64,000 bases of DNA, from positions 13,071 to 77,070 of the forward strand of contig DATJSU010000043.1 in assembly GCA_035503915.1 (NCBI GenBank), written 5' to 3'. The notes beneath the pieces were generated by a model that did no database searches, was not told where the DNA came from, and saw only the letters and a program-made list of their open reading frames with translations. Source of the DNA: DATJMJ01 sp035503915 (GTDB lineage Bacteria; Actinomycetota; Acidimicrobiia; Acidimicrobiales; Palsa-688). Below, piece after piece: positions 53,586 to 61,432 of this stretch (position 1 is the stretch's first letter; every line of letters starts with the position of its first letter). The position numbers and the translations under genes are program-made.

Positions 53586-54441
53586 GTTTGTAAGCTCCCA
53601 GGCCTGGACGGAACGACTTCTCGTCGAGGAACTGGGCCATGCCCGTCTCCCGCCCATGCTCGGGGTCATTACTAATGGACTGGTCTAATTTCGCGTAGAG
53701 GTACTCTTCCGAAACTTCCCATGTCATGCCGCGAGCGCGCTTGAAGCCCACTTTCGCCGCCTCCAGGACGGTACGGTTCAGCCGAGCGAGGTGCTGAGCA
53801 AGCTCTGCAGTGCGCTCGCGCAGTTGCTCCCTAGGGACTGATTCGTTGACAAGGCCCATGGCGGCTGCCTCCCGGCCGGTGAAGGTCTTGCCCGTCATGA
53901 TGTAATAGAGGGCATCCCGGGCTGGGACCATTTCTGCCAGTGCCCGGGAGACAACTGACCCTGGCGGGATACCCCAGTTGACTTCGGAAAGCCCGAAAAC
54001 CGCCTCGTCTGCAGCAATCGCAAGGTCGCACGCGACAAGGGGTGTGAAGGCGCCTCCGAAACACCACCCGTTCACCATGGCAATGGTCGGCTTGGGATAG
54101 AACATCAGGCGCCGGTACTGCCACTCGTTCGCCGCACGCCGCGAGCGCGCCTTGGCAAGTGGCCCACCCTGGTCGACGTCACGGAAGTACTCCTTCAGGT
54201 CCATGCCGGCGGAAAAGGCCTCCCCGGCACCTGTCAGTACGAGCACCCTGGCCCCATCGTCGACCTCGACCGCGTCGAGCACTTCCAGCATCTCGGTGTT
54301 GAGCGTCGGGTTCATGGCATTGCGCTTTCCCGGCCGGTTCAAGGTCACCCAGGCGGTGCCGTCGGGGCCGACCTCCCCCAGGACCGTCGCCCACTCCCCG
54401 AGAGGTCGTAGCCCGGCGCTACCTGGCGAGATCGCGGTCAT
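53578..54441 (-). CDS. Hydroxycinnamoyl-CoA hydratase-lyase
   Basis: The 287-residue crotonase-fold enzyme closely matches feruloyl/p-coumaroyl-CoA hydratase-lyase (HCHL/Ech). Diagnostic parts are AMVNGWCFGGAFTPLVACDL, FGLSEVNWGIPPG with the catalytic glutamate, YYIMTGKTFTGREAAAMGLV and EEYLYAKLDQS with the tyrosine that binds the ring hydroxyl. It turns the CoA thioester into 4-hydroxybenzaldehyde or vanillin plus acetyl-CoA. ATG at 54441 follows GAGGAGGGGG. It heads a two-gene minus operon with the ligase. Confidence 0.9.
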   Translation of the reverse strand: MTAISPGSAGLRPLGEWATVLGEVGPDGTAWVTLNRPGKRNAMNPTLNTEMLEVLDAVEVDDGARVLVLTGAGEAFSAGMDLKEYFRDVDQGGPLAKARSRRAANEWQYRRLMFYPKPTIAMVNGWCFGGAFTPLVACDLAIAADEAVFGLSEVNWGIPPGSVVSRALAEMVPARDALYYIMTGKTFTGREAAAMGLVNESVPREQLRERTAELAQHLARLNRTVLEAAKVGFKRARGMTWEVSEEYLYAKLDQSISNDPEHGRETGMAQFLDEKSFRPGLGAYKRD

Positions 54442-54489
54442 TGCCCCCTCCTCAAGGACGAGCATGGACAGGCTGCTCATGGTCGATGC

Positions 54490-54535
54490 GTTCGTTATGC
54501 GTACACAGCGTTCACCACGTGTACAGAATGTTATA
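54490..54535. promoter_or_regulatory. Shared operator B in the divergent hydratase-lyase/pcaI region
   Basis: GTTC-N7-GTACA is repeated at 54490 and 54510, and GTTATA follows at 54530. 38 of 46 positions are identical to operator A. It lies between divergent start codons at 54441 and 54605, so one site could control both. Confidence 0.7.
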
Positions 54536-54604
54536 GCGTGTGGGCAGCGCAGGAGAAGCTACCAAGCGCGGGGAAAGACGTAAGGCAAGGCAGTAAAGGA
54601 CGAG

Positions 54605-55417
54605 ATGGCTGAGATCGTCGAACTGAGCACAGCGGTGTCCGAGCTGGTCCATGACGGCGACTGCGTGGCACTTGAGGGCTTTACCCACCTCATCCCCTTT
54701 GCAGCCGCGCACGAGGTCATCCGCCAGGGCCGAAAAGAGCTCACCCTCGTCCGCCTGACGCCCGACCTCGTCTTCGACCAGATGATCGGCATGGGTTGCG
54801 CACGCGCGCTCACGTTCTCTTGGGGGGGTAACCCCGGCGTGGGCTCCCTGCACCGGCTCCGGGACGCTATCGAGCATGGCTGGCCGCACCCGATCACGAT
54901 CGACGAGCACAGCCACGCTGGGCTCACCAACCGCTATGTCGCGGGAGCTTCCGCGCTCCCCTTCGCGGTGATGCGTGGCTACGTCGGGACCGACCTCCTG
55001 GAGCGGTCGCCGACGATCGCCACCGTCGATTGCCCCTTCACGGGAGAAACTTTGGCGGCAGTGCAGGCCATCCGCCCCGACGTCGCCGTCGTGCACGCCC
55101 AACGAGCGGACCGGCACGGCAACGTCCAGCTGTGGGGCATTACAGGGGTCCAAAAGGAAGCGGTCCTTGCGTCCTCGCGCTCATTGGTGACTGTGGAAGA
55201 AGTCGTCGAAGAGCTCTCGCCCCGGCCGGGCAGCGTCCTCCTCCCTTCCTGGGTGATCACCGCGGTCGCACTCGCGCCCCGAGGCGCCCACCCGTCCTAT
55301 TCTCTCGGCTACTACGAGCGGGACAACGATTTTTATGTCGCATGGGACGCAATTAGCCGAGAGCGCGAAACTTTCCTGGCCTGGATGCGGGACAATGTGC
55401 TCGGCGAGGCTGCGTGA
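54605..55417 (+). CDS. pcaI: 3-oxoadipate CoA-transferase alpha subunit (glutaconate-type)
   Basis: The 270-residue protein is the alpha subunit of a CoA-transferase: VHDGDCVALEGFTHLIPFAA holds the glycine-rich CoA site, and FSWGGNPGVGSLHRLRDAIE is typical of the glutaconate-like group. It works with PcaJ, whose gene is 10 kb away on the other strand. ATG at 54605 follows AAGGACGAG. It starts the plus operon pcaI-pcaF-pobA. Confidence 0.85.
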   Translation: MAEIVELSTAVSELVHDGDCVALEGFTHLIPFAAAHEVIRQGRKELTLVRLTPDLVFDQMIGMGCARALTFSWGGNPGVGSLHRLRDAIEHGWPHPITIDEHSHAGLTNRYVAGASALPFAVMRGYVGTDLLERSPTIATVDCPFTGETLAAVQAIRPDVAVVHAQRADRHGNVQLWGITGVQKEAVLASSRSLVTVEEVVEELSPRPGSVLLPSWVITAVALAPRGAHPSYSLGYYERDNDFYVAWDAISRERETFLAWMRDNVLGEAA

Positions 55418-56619
55418 GCGCTGCAAAACCGGGACCGGAGGGGGGCGCCGAGCGCGAGCCCGTGGTCATTGCCGCTGTGCGGACCCCGATCGGCCGCTAC
55501 GGGGGGGCGCTCGCCGGCGTGCGGCCCGACGACCTGGCGGCGCTCGTAATAAAGGAAGCGCTCGCCCGTGCGGGCACCGGCCCCGGTGACATCGAGGACG
55601 TCTATATCGGGGCCGCTAACCAGGCCGGCGAAGACAACCGCAATGTCGCCCGCATGGCAGCTCTTCTCGCAGGGCTACCTGAGTCCGTCCCAGGCGTGAC
55701 GGTGAACCGCCTTTGCGCGTCGGGCCTCTCAGCTATTGTCGCCGCCTGCCACGCCGTGATCGCGGGAGAGGGAGACCTTTTTGTCGCCGGCGGGGTCGAG
55801 TCGATGTCGCGCGCCCCATCGGTGAGCGGGAAGCCGGACAAAGCCTTCCCGCGAGGCGATCGCCTCCTTTACGACACCACCCTCGGTTGGCGGTTCCCCA
55901 ACCCCAAGCTTGCCGAGCTCTTCCCGCTGGAGAGCATGGGCGAGACCGGTGAGAATGTTGCCGAGATATATGGCATCTCGCGCGAAGACCAGGATGGCTT
56001 TGCGCTCCAGTCGCACCTTCGCTGGGCAGAAGCTGCACGCGCCGGGCGCTTTGACGACGAGCTCGTGCCCGTGGCGGGCTTTGCCCAGGACGAACACCCG
56101 CGCCCGGGGACAACCCTCGAAAAGCTGTCGGCTCTCTCCCCCGCCTTTCGCAGCGGCGGGACGGTGACGGCCGGCAATTCTTCGGGCGTCAACGACGGTG
56201 CAGCCGCCGTTGTGATCGCCTCGGCAAGGCGCGCGCAAGAGCTTGGTGCGCAACCGCTCGGGGCCTTCGCCGGCTCGGCAGTGGCGGGTGTCGACCCAAG
56301 GACAATGGGCATCGGGCCGGTCCCAGCAGTGCGTAAGCTCTTGGCGCGCACTGGAGTGACTTTGGAAGAGGTCGACCTGATAGAAATGAACGAAGCCTTT
56401 GCCTCTCAAAGCCTCGCGGTAATAAGAGAGCTCGGCTTGCGACAAGACATCCTCAACGTCAACGGCGGCGCCATCGCCCTCGGCCATCCCCTTGGCATGA
56501 GCGGCGCGCGCCTGGTCGTTTCACTGCTTCACGAACTTCGTCGGCGCGGAGGCCGTCATGGCCTTACCACTTTGTGCGTAGGAGTGGGACAGGGCCAAGC
56601 CGTCCTATGGAGGCGTTGA
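55414..56619 (+). CDS. pcaF: 3-oxoadipyl-CoA thiolase
   Basis: The 401-residue thiolase has the active-site cysteine in VNRLCASGLSAI, the histidine in GGAIALGHPLGMSGAR and the second cysteine in TTLCVGVGQGQAV. It would cut 3-oxoadipyl-CoA into succinyl-CoA and acetyl-CoA, the last step of the pathway. GTG at 55414 overlaps the pcaI stop. The specific substrate is inferred from gene context. Confidence 0.9.
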   Translation: MSAAKPGPEGGAEREPVVIAAVRTPIGRYGGALAGVRPDDLAALVIKEALARAGTGPGDIEDVYIGAANQAGEDNRNVARMAALLAGLPESVPGVTVNRLCASGLSAIVAACHAVIAGEGDLFVAGGVESMSRAPSVSGKPDKAFPRGDRLLYDTTLGWRFPNPKLAELFPLESMGETGENVAEIYGISREDQDGFALQSHLRWAEAARAGRFDDELVPVAGFAQDEHPRPGTTLEKLSALSPAFRSGGTVTAGNSSGVNDGAAAVVIASARRAQELGAQPLGAFAGSAVAGVDPRTMGIGPVPAVRKLLARTGVTLEEVDLIEMNEAFASQSLAVIRELGLRQDILNVNGGAIALGHPLGMSGARLVVSLLHELRRRGGRHGLTTLCVGVGQGQAVLWRR

Positions 56620-57794
56620 GCCGGCTCCGTACAAAAGTCGGCATTGTCGGCGCCGGGCCCGCCGGTCTCACCCTCGCCCGGCTCCTCGAGTGCCAGGGCA
56701 TCGATGCCGTCGTGCTCGAAGACCGCAGCCGGGACTATGTGGAGCACCGAGTCCGAGCGGGAGTCCTCGAACAAGGCAGCGTCGACCTCCTCGCAGACGC
56801 CGGAGTGGCCGACCGCCTGAGGCGCGAAGGCTTTGTCCATACGGGGATTGAGCTCCAGTTCGCCGGAGAGCGGCACAGAGTTCCCCTGAGCGAGCTGACA
56901 GGCGGTCACAGCATCGTCATTTACGGGCAAACGGAGGTGGTGAAGGACCTCATCGCGGCTCGAGTGGCCTCAGGGGCGCCGCTGTACTTTGAAGTAGACG
57001 ATGTGCGCCTGAGCGGGCTCGTCGATGGGCCACCGGTAATAGCGTTCGGCCACGGTGGGCACCAACATGAGCTCCATTGCGACATAGTCGCCGGTTGCGA
57101 CGGCTACCACGGCCCTTGCCGCAGTTCGGTCCCGGCGGGAGTGCTGAAGAGCTTTGTGCGAGAGTACCCCTTTGCCTGGCTTGGCATCTTGGCAGGGGTC
57201 GCCCCCTCCAATGACGAGCTTATTTATGCCCACCACGACTTGGGCTTCGCGCTCCTCAGCATGCGCACGGCCGAGCTGAGCCGCCTCTATGTCCAGTGCC
57301 GCCCCGACGACGACATCACAAATTGGCCCGACGGGCGGATCTGGGAGCAGCTCCAGCTACGCCTTGGCTTGCCCGGCTGGCAGCTCGCTGAAGGCCCCGT
57401 GCTCGAGAAGGGGATAACTCCCATGCGGAGCCATGTTTATGAGCCCATGCAGTACGGCAACCTCTTCCTCGCCGGGGATGCCTCCCACATCGTCCCCCCA
57501 ACAGGTGCGAAAGGGCTCAACCTCGCTCTCCACGACGTAAAGCTCCTTGCAGACGCGATCGTGGAACTTTACGCGACTAAGTCCCGCGCCGCCCTCGACA
57601 CTTATTCGCAACGCTGCCTGCGCAGGGTCTGGCGGGCAGAGCACTTTTCCTGGTGGATGACCTCGATGCTGCACCGGCCCGAAGATGGCAATGAGTTCGA
57701 AGTAAGGCTCCAACTGGCGCAGCTGCGCTACCTCGTGACCTCCCGAGCCGCAGCAACCAGCCTCGCGGAAAATTACGTGGGCTTTAGCGCTTAA
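56607..57794 (+). CDS. pobA: 4-hydroxybenzoate 3-monooxygenase
   Basis: The 395-residue flavoprotein has the FAD-binding GIVGAGPAGLTLARLL and the late FAD motif LAGDASHIVPPTGAKGLNLA. EHRVRAGVLEQGSVDLL and QTEVVKDLIAAR are typical of PobA. It makes protocatechuate from 4-hydroxybenzoate with NADPH or NADH and oxygen. ATG at 56607 overlaps the pcaF end by 13 bases. It ends the plus operon and meets the ABC permease gene tail-to-tail with a 4-base overlap. Confidence 0.9.
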   Translation: MEALSRLRTKVGIVGAGPAGLTLARLLECQGIDAVVLEDRSRDYVEHRVRAGVLEQGSVDLLADAGVADRLRREGFVHTGIELQFAGERHRVPLSELTGGHSIVIYGQTEVVKDLIAARVASGAPLYFEVDDVRLSGLVDGPPVIAFGHGGHQHELHCDIVAGCDGYHGPCRSSVPAGVLKSFVREYPFAWLGILAGVAPSNDELIYAHHDLGFALLSMRTAELSRLYVQCRPDDDITNWPDGRIWEQLQLRLGLPGWQLAEGPVLEKGITPMRSHVYEPMQYGNLFLAGDASHIVPPTGAKGLNLALHDVKLLADAIVELYATKSRAALDTYSQRCLRRVWRAEHFSWWMTSMLHRPEDGNEFEVRLQLAQLRYLVTSRAAATSLAENYVGFSA

Positions 57795-58519
57795 TTTTTG
57801 GCGGTGTCCCTGCGATAGGCAAGCATCGCAAGGCGGGCGAGCACCACCGTCCAAACGGCTATCACGATCCAGCCAGTTGACGACCAGGCTGTCCGGGTGA
57901 GACCGGCTTCGCCCGCCTGGACAAGCCAATAAGACGGGAGCGCCCGGGCAATGTCGTGGAACGCGCCCGTTTGGCCGAGGGGGCCCCATGCTCCGCCGAG
58001 AAGAGCGAAGAGGGCACTGATGCCGCCGAGAGCAGGCCCGAGCGTATCTGGCGTGAGGAGGTGCCCGAGCATGATCCCAAGGGCTGCAAAAGGCAAAAGG
58101 CCGACCAGGATGAGGCCCGTCATGAGGAGCCATCCCGAGATCGCCAAGTGCACGCTCATCGCCAAGCCCGCTAGGTACAAAAAGATGATCGTGAGCGCCG
58201 CCATCGCGTAACCACGGATGACCTTGCTCGCCATATAGGCCCAAGGCGGGAGAGGGGTGACGCGCAGCTGGCGGGTCCAGCCGAGGGACCGCTCGAGCGA
58301 GATGAGCCCGCCACCCGAGACAACCCCGTTCATGGAGCCCCAAGCCGTCATCCCCGTCAAGTAGTAGACGGGAAAGGGGATGCTAGCAATCGTCTTGTCC
58401 TTGTTGGAGCCGGCGATCACGAGGTAAAGGATGAGCGGGAACCCGATGCTGAAGATGAAGAAACGCCGGTTGCGGACGACTCGCAGCAGGTCGTAACGAG
58501 CGTACGCAAGTGCCGTCAC
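57791..58519 (-). CDS. ABC-2 type permease
   Basis: The 242-residue membrane protein has six helices of the ABC-2 type. The N-terminal RVVRNRRFFIFSIGFPLILY and LERSLGWTRQLRVTPLPP are typical of drug or lipid exporter permeases. It is co-transcribed with the ATPase (GTGA overlap). The substrate is unknown. Confidence 0.85.
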   Translation of the reverse strand: MTALAYARYDLLRVVRNRRFFIFSIGFPLILYLVIAGSNKDKTIASIPFPVYYLTGMTAWGSMNGVVSGGGLISLERSLGWTRQLRVTPLPPWAYMASKVIRGYAMAALTIIFLYLAGLAMSVHLAISGWLLMTGLILVGLLPFAALGIMLGHLLTPDTLGPALGGISALFALLGGAWGPLGQTGAFHDIARALPSYWLVQAGEAGLTRTAWSSTGWIVIAVWTVVLARLAMLAYRRDTAKN

Positions 58520-59484
58520 CGCGCCGCCTCCAGCCCCGCCCGCTCCGGCGTCTCGCCCAGCTCTGGGGCCTCGTCTTCGGTGGTCAGCTCAATGAAGGCC
58601 TCTTCCAGGGTGCCACCTCGCACCTCGATATCGCGGGCAGCGGGGTACTTGGCGAGCAGGGCGCGAAGGGCCGTGTCTGAGTCGGCGCAGCGCAGGATGA
58701 CCGCTTCCCCGTGGGCTTCCGCTGTGGAAACCCCGGGTAAGCTGGAGAGCTCCATCTCTCGCGCGCCCTCCAGGGTTGCCCTGATAGTGCGGGCGCCCAC
58801 CTTGCCCTTGATTTCCGTCGGGGAGCCGTCGGCGACGACCTTGCCTCGCGCCATGAGGATCACCCGGTCCGCATACGCGTCCGCTTCCTCGAGGTAGTGG
58901 GTGGCAAAAAGGACCGTCTTCCCAGAAGCGGCAACACCCCTCATCGAGGCCCAGAAGTCGCGCCTGCCTTCTACGTCCAGAGCGGCCGTTGGCTCGTCCA
59001 GCACCAGCAGGTCGGGGTTGCCAACGAGCGCGATCGCGAAGCGGACCCGTTGCGACTGGCCACCAGAAAGGTTCTGCGTGCGCCTCTCGGAGATCTCGGA
59101 CACGCCCGCCGCCGCAAGCGTCTCGCCCACGTTGAGTGAACGCGGGTAGAGCGCAGCCACCATGGTGACAAGCTCGGAGACGGTAAGGTCCCTCAGCAAG
59201 GAGCCTACCTGGAGCATGCCCCCGACAAGCCCCGCTCTCACGGCTCCCTCGGGAGAGAGGCCAAAGACCGAGATCCGCCCGGAATCGGGGCGCTGCAACC
59301 CGAGCAGCATGTCTATCGTGGTGGTTTTACCGGCCCCATTGGGCCCAAGGAGGGCTACAGTCTCACCAGAACCAATGGTCATGTCGACGCCGCGTACCGC
59401 CCGCACTTCCCCGAAAGACTTGTGCAGGCCTAGCGCAGCGATACCACCGGGCTCGCCTGGCCTGGGTTGCACGACAACCGCCAT
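58516..59484 (-). CDS. ABC transporter ATPase
   Basis: The 322-residue ATPase has Walker A GPNGAGKTTTIDMLL, signature LSGGQSQRVRFAIAL and Walker B LLVLDEPTAALD. The C-terminal ~90 residues (LEGAREMELSSLPGVSTAEA to LEEAFIELTTED) are the usual exporter-type extension. ATG at 59484 is just 18 bases from the divergent hisS-like start, so their promoters must overlap the genes. Confidence 0.9.
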   Translation of the reverse strand: MAVVVQPRPGEPGGIAALGLHKSFGEVRAVRGVDMTIGSGETVALLGPNGAGKTTTIDMLLGLQRPDSGRISVFGLSPEGAVRAGLVGGMLQVGSLLRDLTVSELVTMVAALYPRSLNVGETLAAAGVSEISERRTQNLSGGQSQRVRFAIALVGNPDLLVLDEPTAALDVEGRRDFWASMRGVAASGKTVLFATHYLEEADAYADRVILMARGKVVADGSPTEIKGKVGARTIRATLEGAREMELSSLPGVSTAEAHGEAVILRCADSDTALRALLAKYPAARDIEVRGGTLEEAFIELTTEDEAPELGETPERAGLEAAR

Positions 59485-59502
59485 GCGCGTGAGGCTACCG
59501 TA

Positions 59503-60705
59503 ATGGCCCAGCGCGCTCAACCTGTCCGTGGCATGCGGGACATCCTCCCTCCTCAGGGAGAGCTGAGACGCCGCCTTGCCAATGCCATCCTCGAGGTCTA
59601 CACGGGCTATGGCTTCGAGGTCATCGAAACCCCTGCCCTGGAAGATCTCGAAGTGCTCCTTGGGAGCGGTGGAGGTGAGAACGAAAAGCTCATCTTCAAG
59701 GTCCTAAAGCGCGGCGAGCGCCTCGGCGAAGAGCTCGCCCGTGGCGGGGACCTCGCCGATGCCGGGCTACGCTTCGACCTCACCGTGCCGCTCGCCCGTT
59801 TTGTCGCGAACCACCTCAACGAGCTCCCGGTGCCGTTCAAAGTCGCCCACCTGGCGCCAGTATGGCGGGGAGAGCGGCCGGCCCGAGGCCGTTTCCGCGA
59901 GTTTGTCCAATGCGACATAGATATCGTCGGCGAGCCGAGCGTTGCCGCGGAAGTCGAGCTTTGCAGCGCAACTTTGGACGCTTTGCACAGAACGGGCGTG
60001 AGCGGCTGCACGGTCAAGCTGAACGACCGGCGCCTGCTGCGAGCTGTCGCCGAAAACTACCTTGGACCACTGGAAGATCCTGCCGCGGTCTTCATCGAAC
60101 TGGACAAGCTCGAGCGGGACGGCGCCGATGCTGTGGCGAAACAATTGGCAGATTTCGACCGTGGGGCGGTCCGGCGCCTCCTCGAATGGCTGGAAGAAGG
60201 CGACCCCTCGGCGGGACCGCCCGAGATCGCCTCGGCGCTCGAGGCAACGCTCTCCGCTTTGTCGGCACAGGGTTACTCGGCGGCGTTCGACCCAGCGCTG
60301 GTGCGAGGGATCGGCTATTACACGGGCCAGATTTTTGAGGTCCGCCGCGCGGACATCCCTTACTCGCTCGCGGGTGGCGGGCGGTACGACGGGATGACAG
60401 AGCGCTTCGGGGCACCCGCCCTGCCGATGTGCGGTTTTTCAATCGGTTTCGAGCGCATCGCGGATCTTGTCGACCCGAACCTCTTAGGGCCGGCACCGCA
60501 CCGCATCGCGGTCACTTGCGCCAGCGACGAGGACCTGCTCCGCAGTTTGGCAGCAGCTCACGCTCAGCGCACCCGAGGCGAGAACGTCGTCGTCAGCGTG
60601 CTGCGCCGGGCGCGCAATTACAGGAAGCAGCAGCAGGACTTGGAGAAACTGGGCTACTCGGAGATCCTCGATAGCAAGGAGTTCGATAAGTCCGTAGGCC
60701 CTTAG
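59503..60705 (+). CDS. hisS: Histidyl-tRNA synthetase-like protein with short C-terminus
   Basis: The 400-residue protein has the class II core of HisRS: motif 1 region YTGYGFEVIETPALEDLEVL, motif 2 RGRFREFVQCDIDIVG, and LVRGIGYYTGQIFEVR followed by GGRYDGM. The anticodon-binding C-terminal part is short (about 68 residues, VTCASDEDLLRSLA to KEFDKSVGP). It could be the cell's only HisRS or a paralogue with another role. ATG at 59503 is used. Confidence 0.8.
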   Translation: MAQRAQPVRGMRDILPPQGELRRRLANAILEVYTGYGFEVIETPALEDLEVLLGSGGGENEKLIFKVLKRGERLGEELARGGDLADAGLRFDLTVPLARFVANHLNELPVPFKVAHLAPVWRGERPARGRFREFVQCDIDIVGEPSVAAEVELCSATLDALHRTGVSGCTVKLNDRRLLRAVAENYLGPLEDPAAVFIELDKLERDGADAVAKQLADFDRGAVRRLLEWLEEGDPSAGPPEIASALEATLSALSAQGYSAAFDPALVRGIGYYTGQIFEVRRADIPYSLAGGGRYDGMTERFGAPALPMCGFSIGFERIADLVDPNLLGPAPHRIAVTCASDEDLLRSLAAAHAQRTRGENVVVSVLRRARNYRKQQQDLEKLGYSEILDSKEFDKSVGP

Positions 60706-60726
60706 GGAACTGACGTGCGGGACTGC

Positions 60727-61428
60727 CTACTGCTGGCCTAGCTCCAGCGAGCCTGTGGCCTTTTGCAGCCCTTTTTCCACCTCTTCCCTCATGCCGGGGA
60801 CGAGGTAGGCCTCAGCAGCTAGAAGGTCGGGGAGCAACTTCGGCTTGATAGTGAAAGCAAACAGTGCCGTAGTCACGTCGACCCCGTGGGCAGGCCTGTG
60901 GACGATGGAGATCGGGTCGCCCACTTTCACCGGCCCCGACTGGACGACCATCAAGTAGGCACCCGGCCGGCCCGACCCGGTGAACCGGCGCGCCCAGGCG
61001 TGGACGGCCATCCGTTGGGCGAAAGTTTTGCAAGGCATACGGGGACCAGTAACTTGCAGCACAAGTTGGTCGCCGATCTTCCAACGCTCCCCGATAAGTG
61101 CCGTATTTGGGTCGATGCCGAGCGTTGTCAGGTTCTCGCCGAACATGCCGTCCGGCAATTGCCTGTCGAGCTCGACCTCCCAGCGGTCGAGATCTTCACG
61201 CGCAAAGGCGTAGACCGCTTGCCCAGGACCGCCGTGGTTCTTCTTGTCGCCAACATTGTCCCCCTCCAGGCCACTTTTGCCTTTCAGAGGCCCAGGGTCG
61301 CGTACCCAGACCGGTCCCGTCGCGGGCCGTTTGTTGATCGCAGTTGTGTTGTCCTTTGCTCGGTTCGGCACGAGCGTGCCGATGTTCACCGACTTGACCC
61401 GGGGCGCAGTGACGCTCTCGGCGAGCAC
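60727..61428 (-). CDS. MOSC-domain protein (YiiM-like)
   Basis: The 233-residue protein has the MOSC core: NHGGPGQAVYAFAREDLDRW and TGPRMPCKTFAQRMA with the conserved cysteine, plus PGAYLMVVQSGPVKVGDPI. YiiM-like proteins bind molybdenum cofactor and can reduce N-hydroxylated compounds; the physiological role varies. GTG at 61428 starts just after the kinase stop. There is no nearby molybdenum gene. Confidence 0.8.
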   Translation of the reverse strand: MLAESVTAPRVKSVNIGTLVPNRAKDNTTAINKRPATGPVWVRDPGPLKGKSGLEGDNVGDKKNHGGPGQAVYAFAREDLDRWEVELDRQLPDGMFGENLTTLGIDPNTALIGERWKIGDQLVLQVTGPRMPCKTFAQRMAVHAWARRFTGSGRPGAYLMVVQSGPVKVGDPISIVHRPAHGVDVTTALFAFTIKPKLLPDLLAAEAYLVPGMREEVEKGLQKATGSLELGQQ

Positions 61429-61432
61429 GGCT

